A DNA stretch of 64,000 bases from Pontibacter sp. G13 (GTDB taxonomy: Bacteria; Bacteroidota; Bacteroidia; J057), in contig NZ_CP134696.1 of the NCBI RefSeq assembly GCF_031851795.1, positions 992,001-1,056,000 of the forward strand, in the 5' to 3' direction. Shown piece after piece: positions 63,952 through 64,000 of this stretch; the stretch's first letter is position 1, and each line of letters starts with the position of its first letter. The notes beneath the pieces were generated by a model that saw only the letters and a list, made by a program, of their open reading frames with translations, was not told the origin of the DNA and searched no databases. The position numbers and the translations under genes were made by a program.

Positions 63952-64000
63952 ACCAATAGAATTAAACCTTTGTTAGAAGCTTCACTCTTTTTCTGATCAC

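Overview
This window is chromosomal DNA from a member of the Bacteroidota. The signs are gliding/type IX secretion (T9SS) C-terminal sorting domains, SprB-type repeats, DUF3857/transglutaminase-like secreted proteins, Bacteroidota lipoprotein signals, RHS proteins with the PFGMLMPGRN core, and promoter-like TTTG/TAnnTTTG pairs. Saprospiria or Cytophagia seems likely, but I cannot fix the genus. Most genes look moderate in G+C; the RHS toxin tips near the right end are clearly more AT-rich.

Layout. 1-12 kb: the start of a pyruvate-carboxylase-type gene (cut by the window edge), a lipoprotein, a fused AdoMet decarboxylase/aminopropyltransferase, a large SprB-repeat adhesin, small secreted proteins and two adjacent DUF3857-type genes. 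12-14.4 kb: a sulfotransferase and two CGWC thioredoxin-fold proteins. 14.4-21.3 kb: a complete trp operon, trpE-trpGD(fused)-trpC-trpF-trpB-trpA, preceded by an 18-codon leader peptide with three consecutive Trp codons and a terminator hairpin, i.e. a ribosome-mediated attenuator. 21.3-31.4 kb: a DUF3857 protein, a GH3-family enzyme, a MarR regulator, a CHAT-protease/pseudokinase fusion, an EGF-like lipoprotein, a T9SS-exported PKD protein with strong codon bias, and a Gfo/Idh/MocA oxidoreductase. 31.4-40.2 kb: a sigma factor, a glycosyltransferase, cysS and the mutL-rhomboid-rhomboid-like-EEP operon. 40.2-51.7 kb: paralogous small exported proteins, a truncated acyl-CoA-ligase-like protein, a lytic transglycosylase, a DinB-like protein, galM, a TonB-C/TPR protein, a quinone-oxidoreductase-like protein and a DPP-IV-family peptidase. 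51.7-53.4 kb: a gene-free block with a dispersed repeat and a tandem array of about 116-bp units. 53.4-58.2 kb: leuA-leuC-leuD-leuB, preceded by a 22-codon leader peptide with nine Leu codons (seven of them CTA). 58.6-64 kb: a TPR protein followed by an array of orphan RHS C-terminal cassettes.

Two themes stand out. First, both complete amino-acid operons carry sensory leader peptides. The trp one has an intrinsic terminator; the leu one has hairpins and a C-rich, G-poor stretch but no clear U-run. Second, the right end is a module array. Near-identical blocks, made of an RHS core joined to a copy of the 3' end of the TPR gene, recur at a 2,022-bp period and enclose unrelated toxin tips with their own candidate immunity genes. 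One tip looks like an LAS-type peptidoglycan peptidase paired with a lipoprotein. The other looks like a permuted papain-like enzyme and is broken by a frameshift. The CHAT-pseudokinase fusion at 26-27.6 kb is a further candidate for an undescribed signalling or defence protein.
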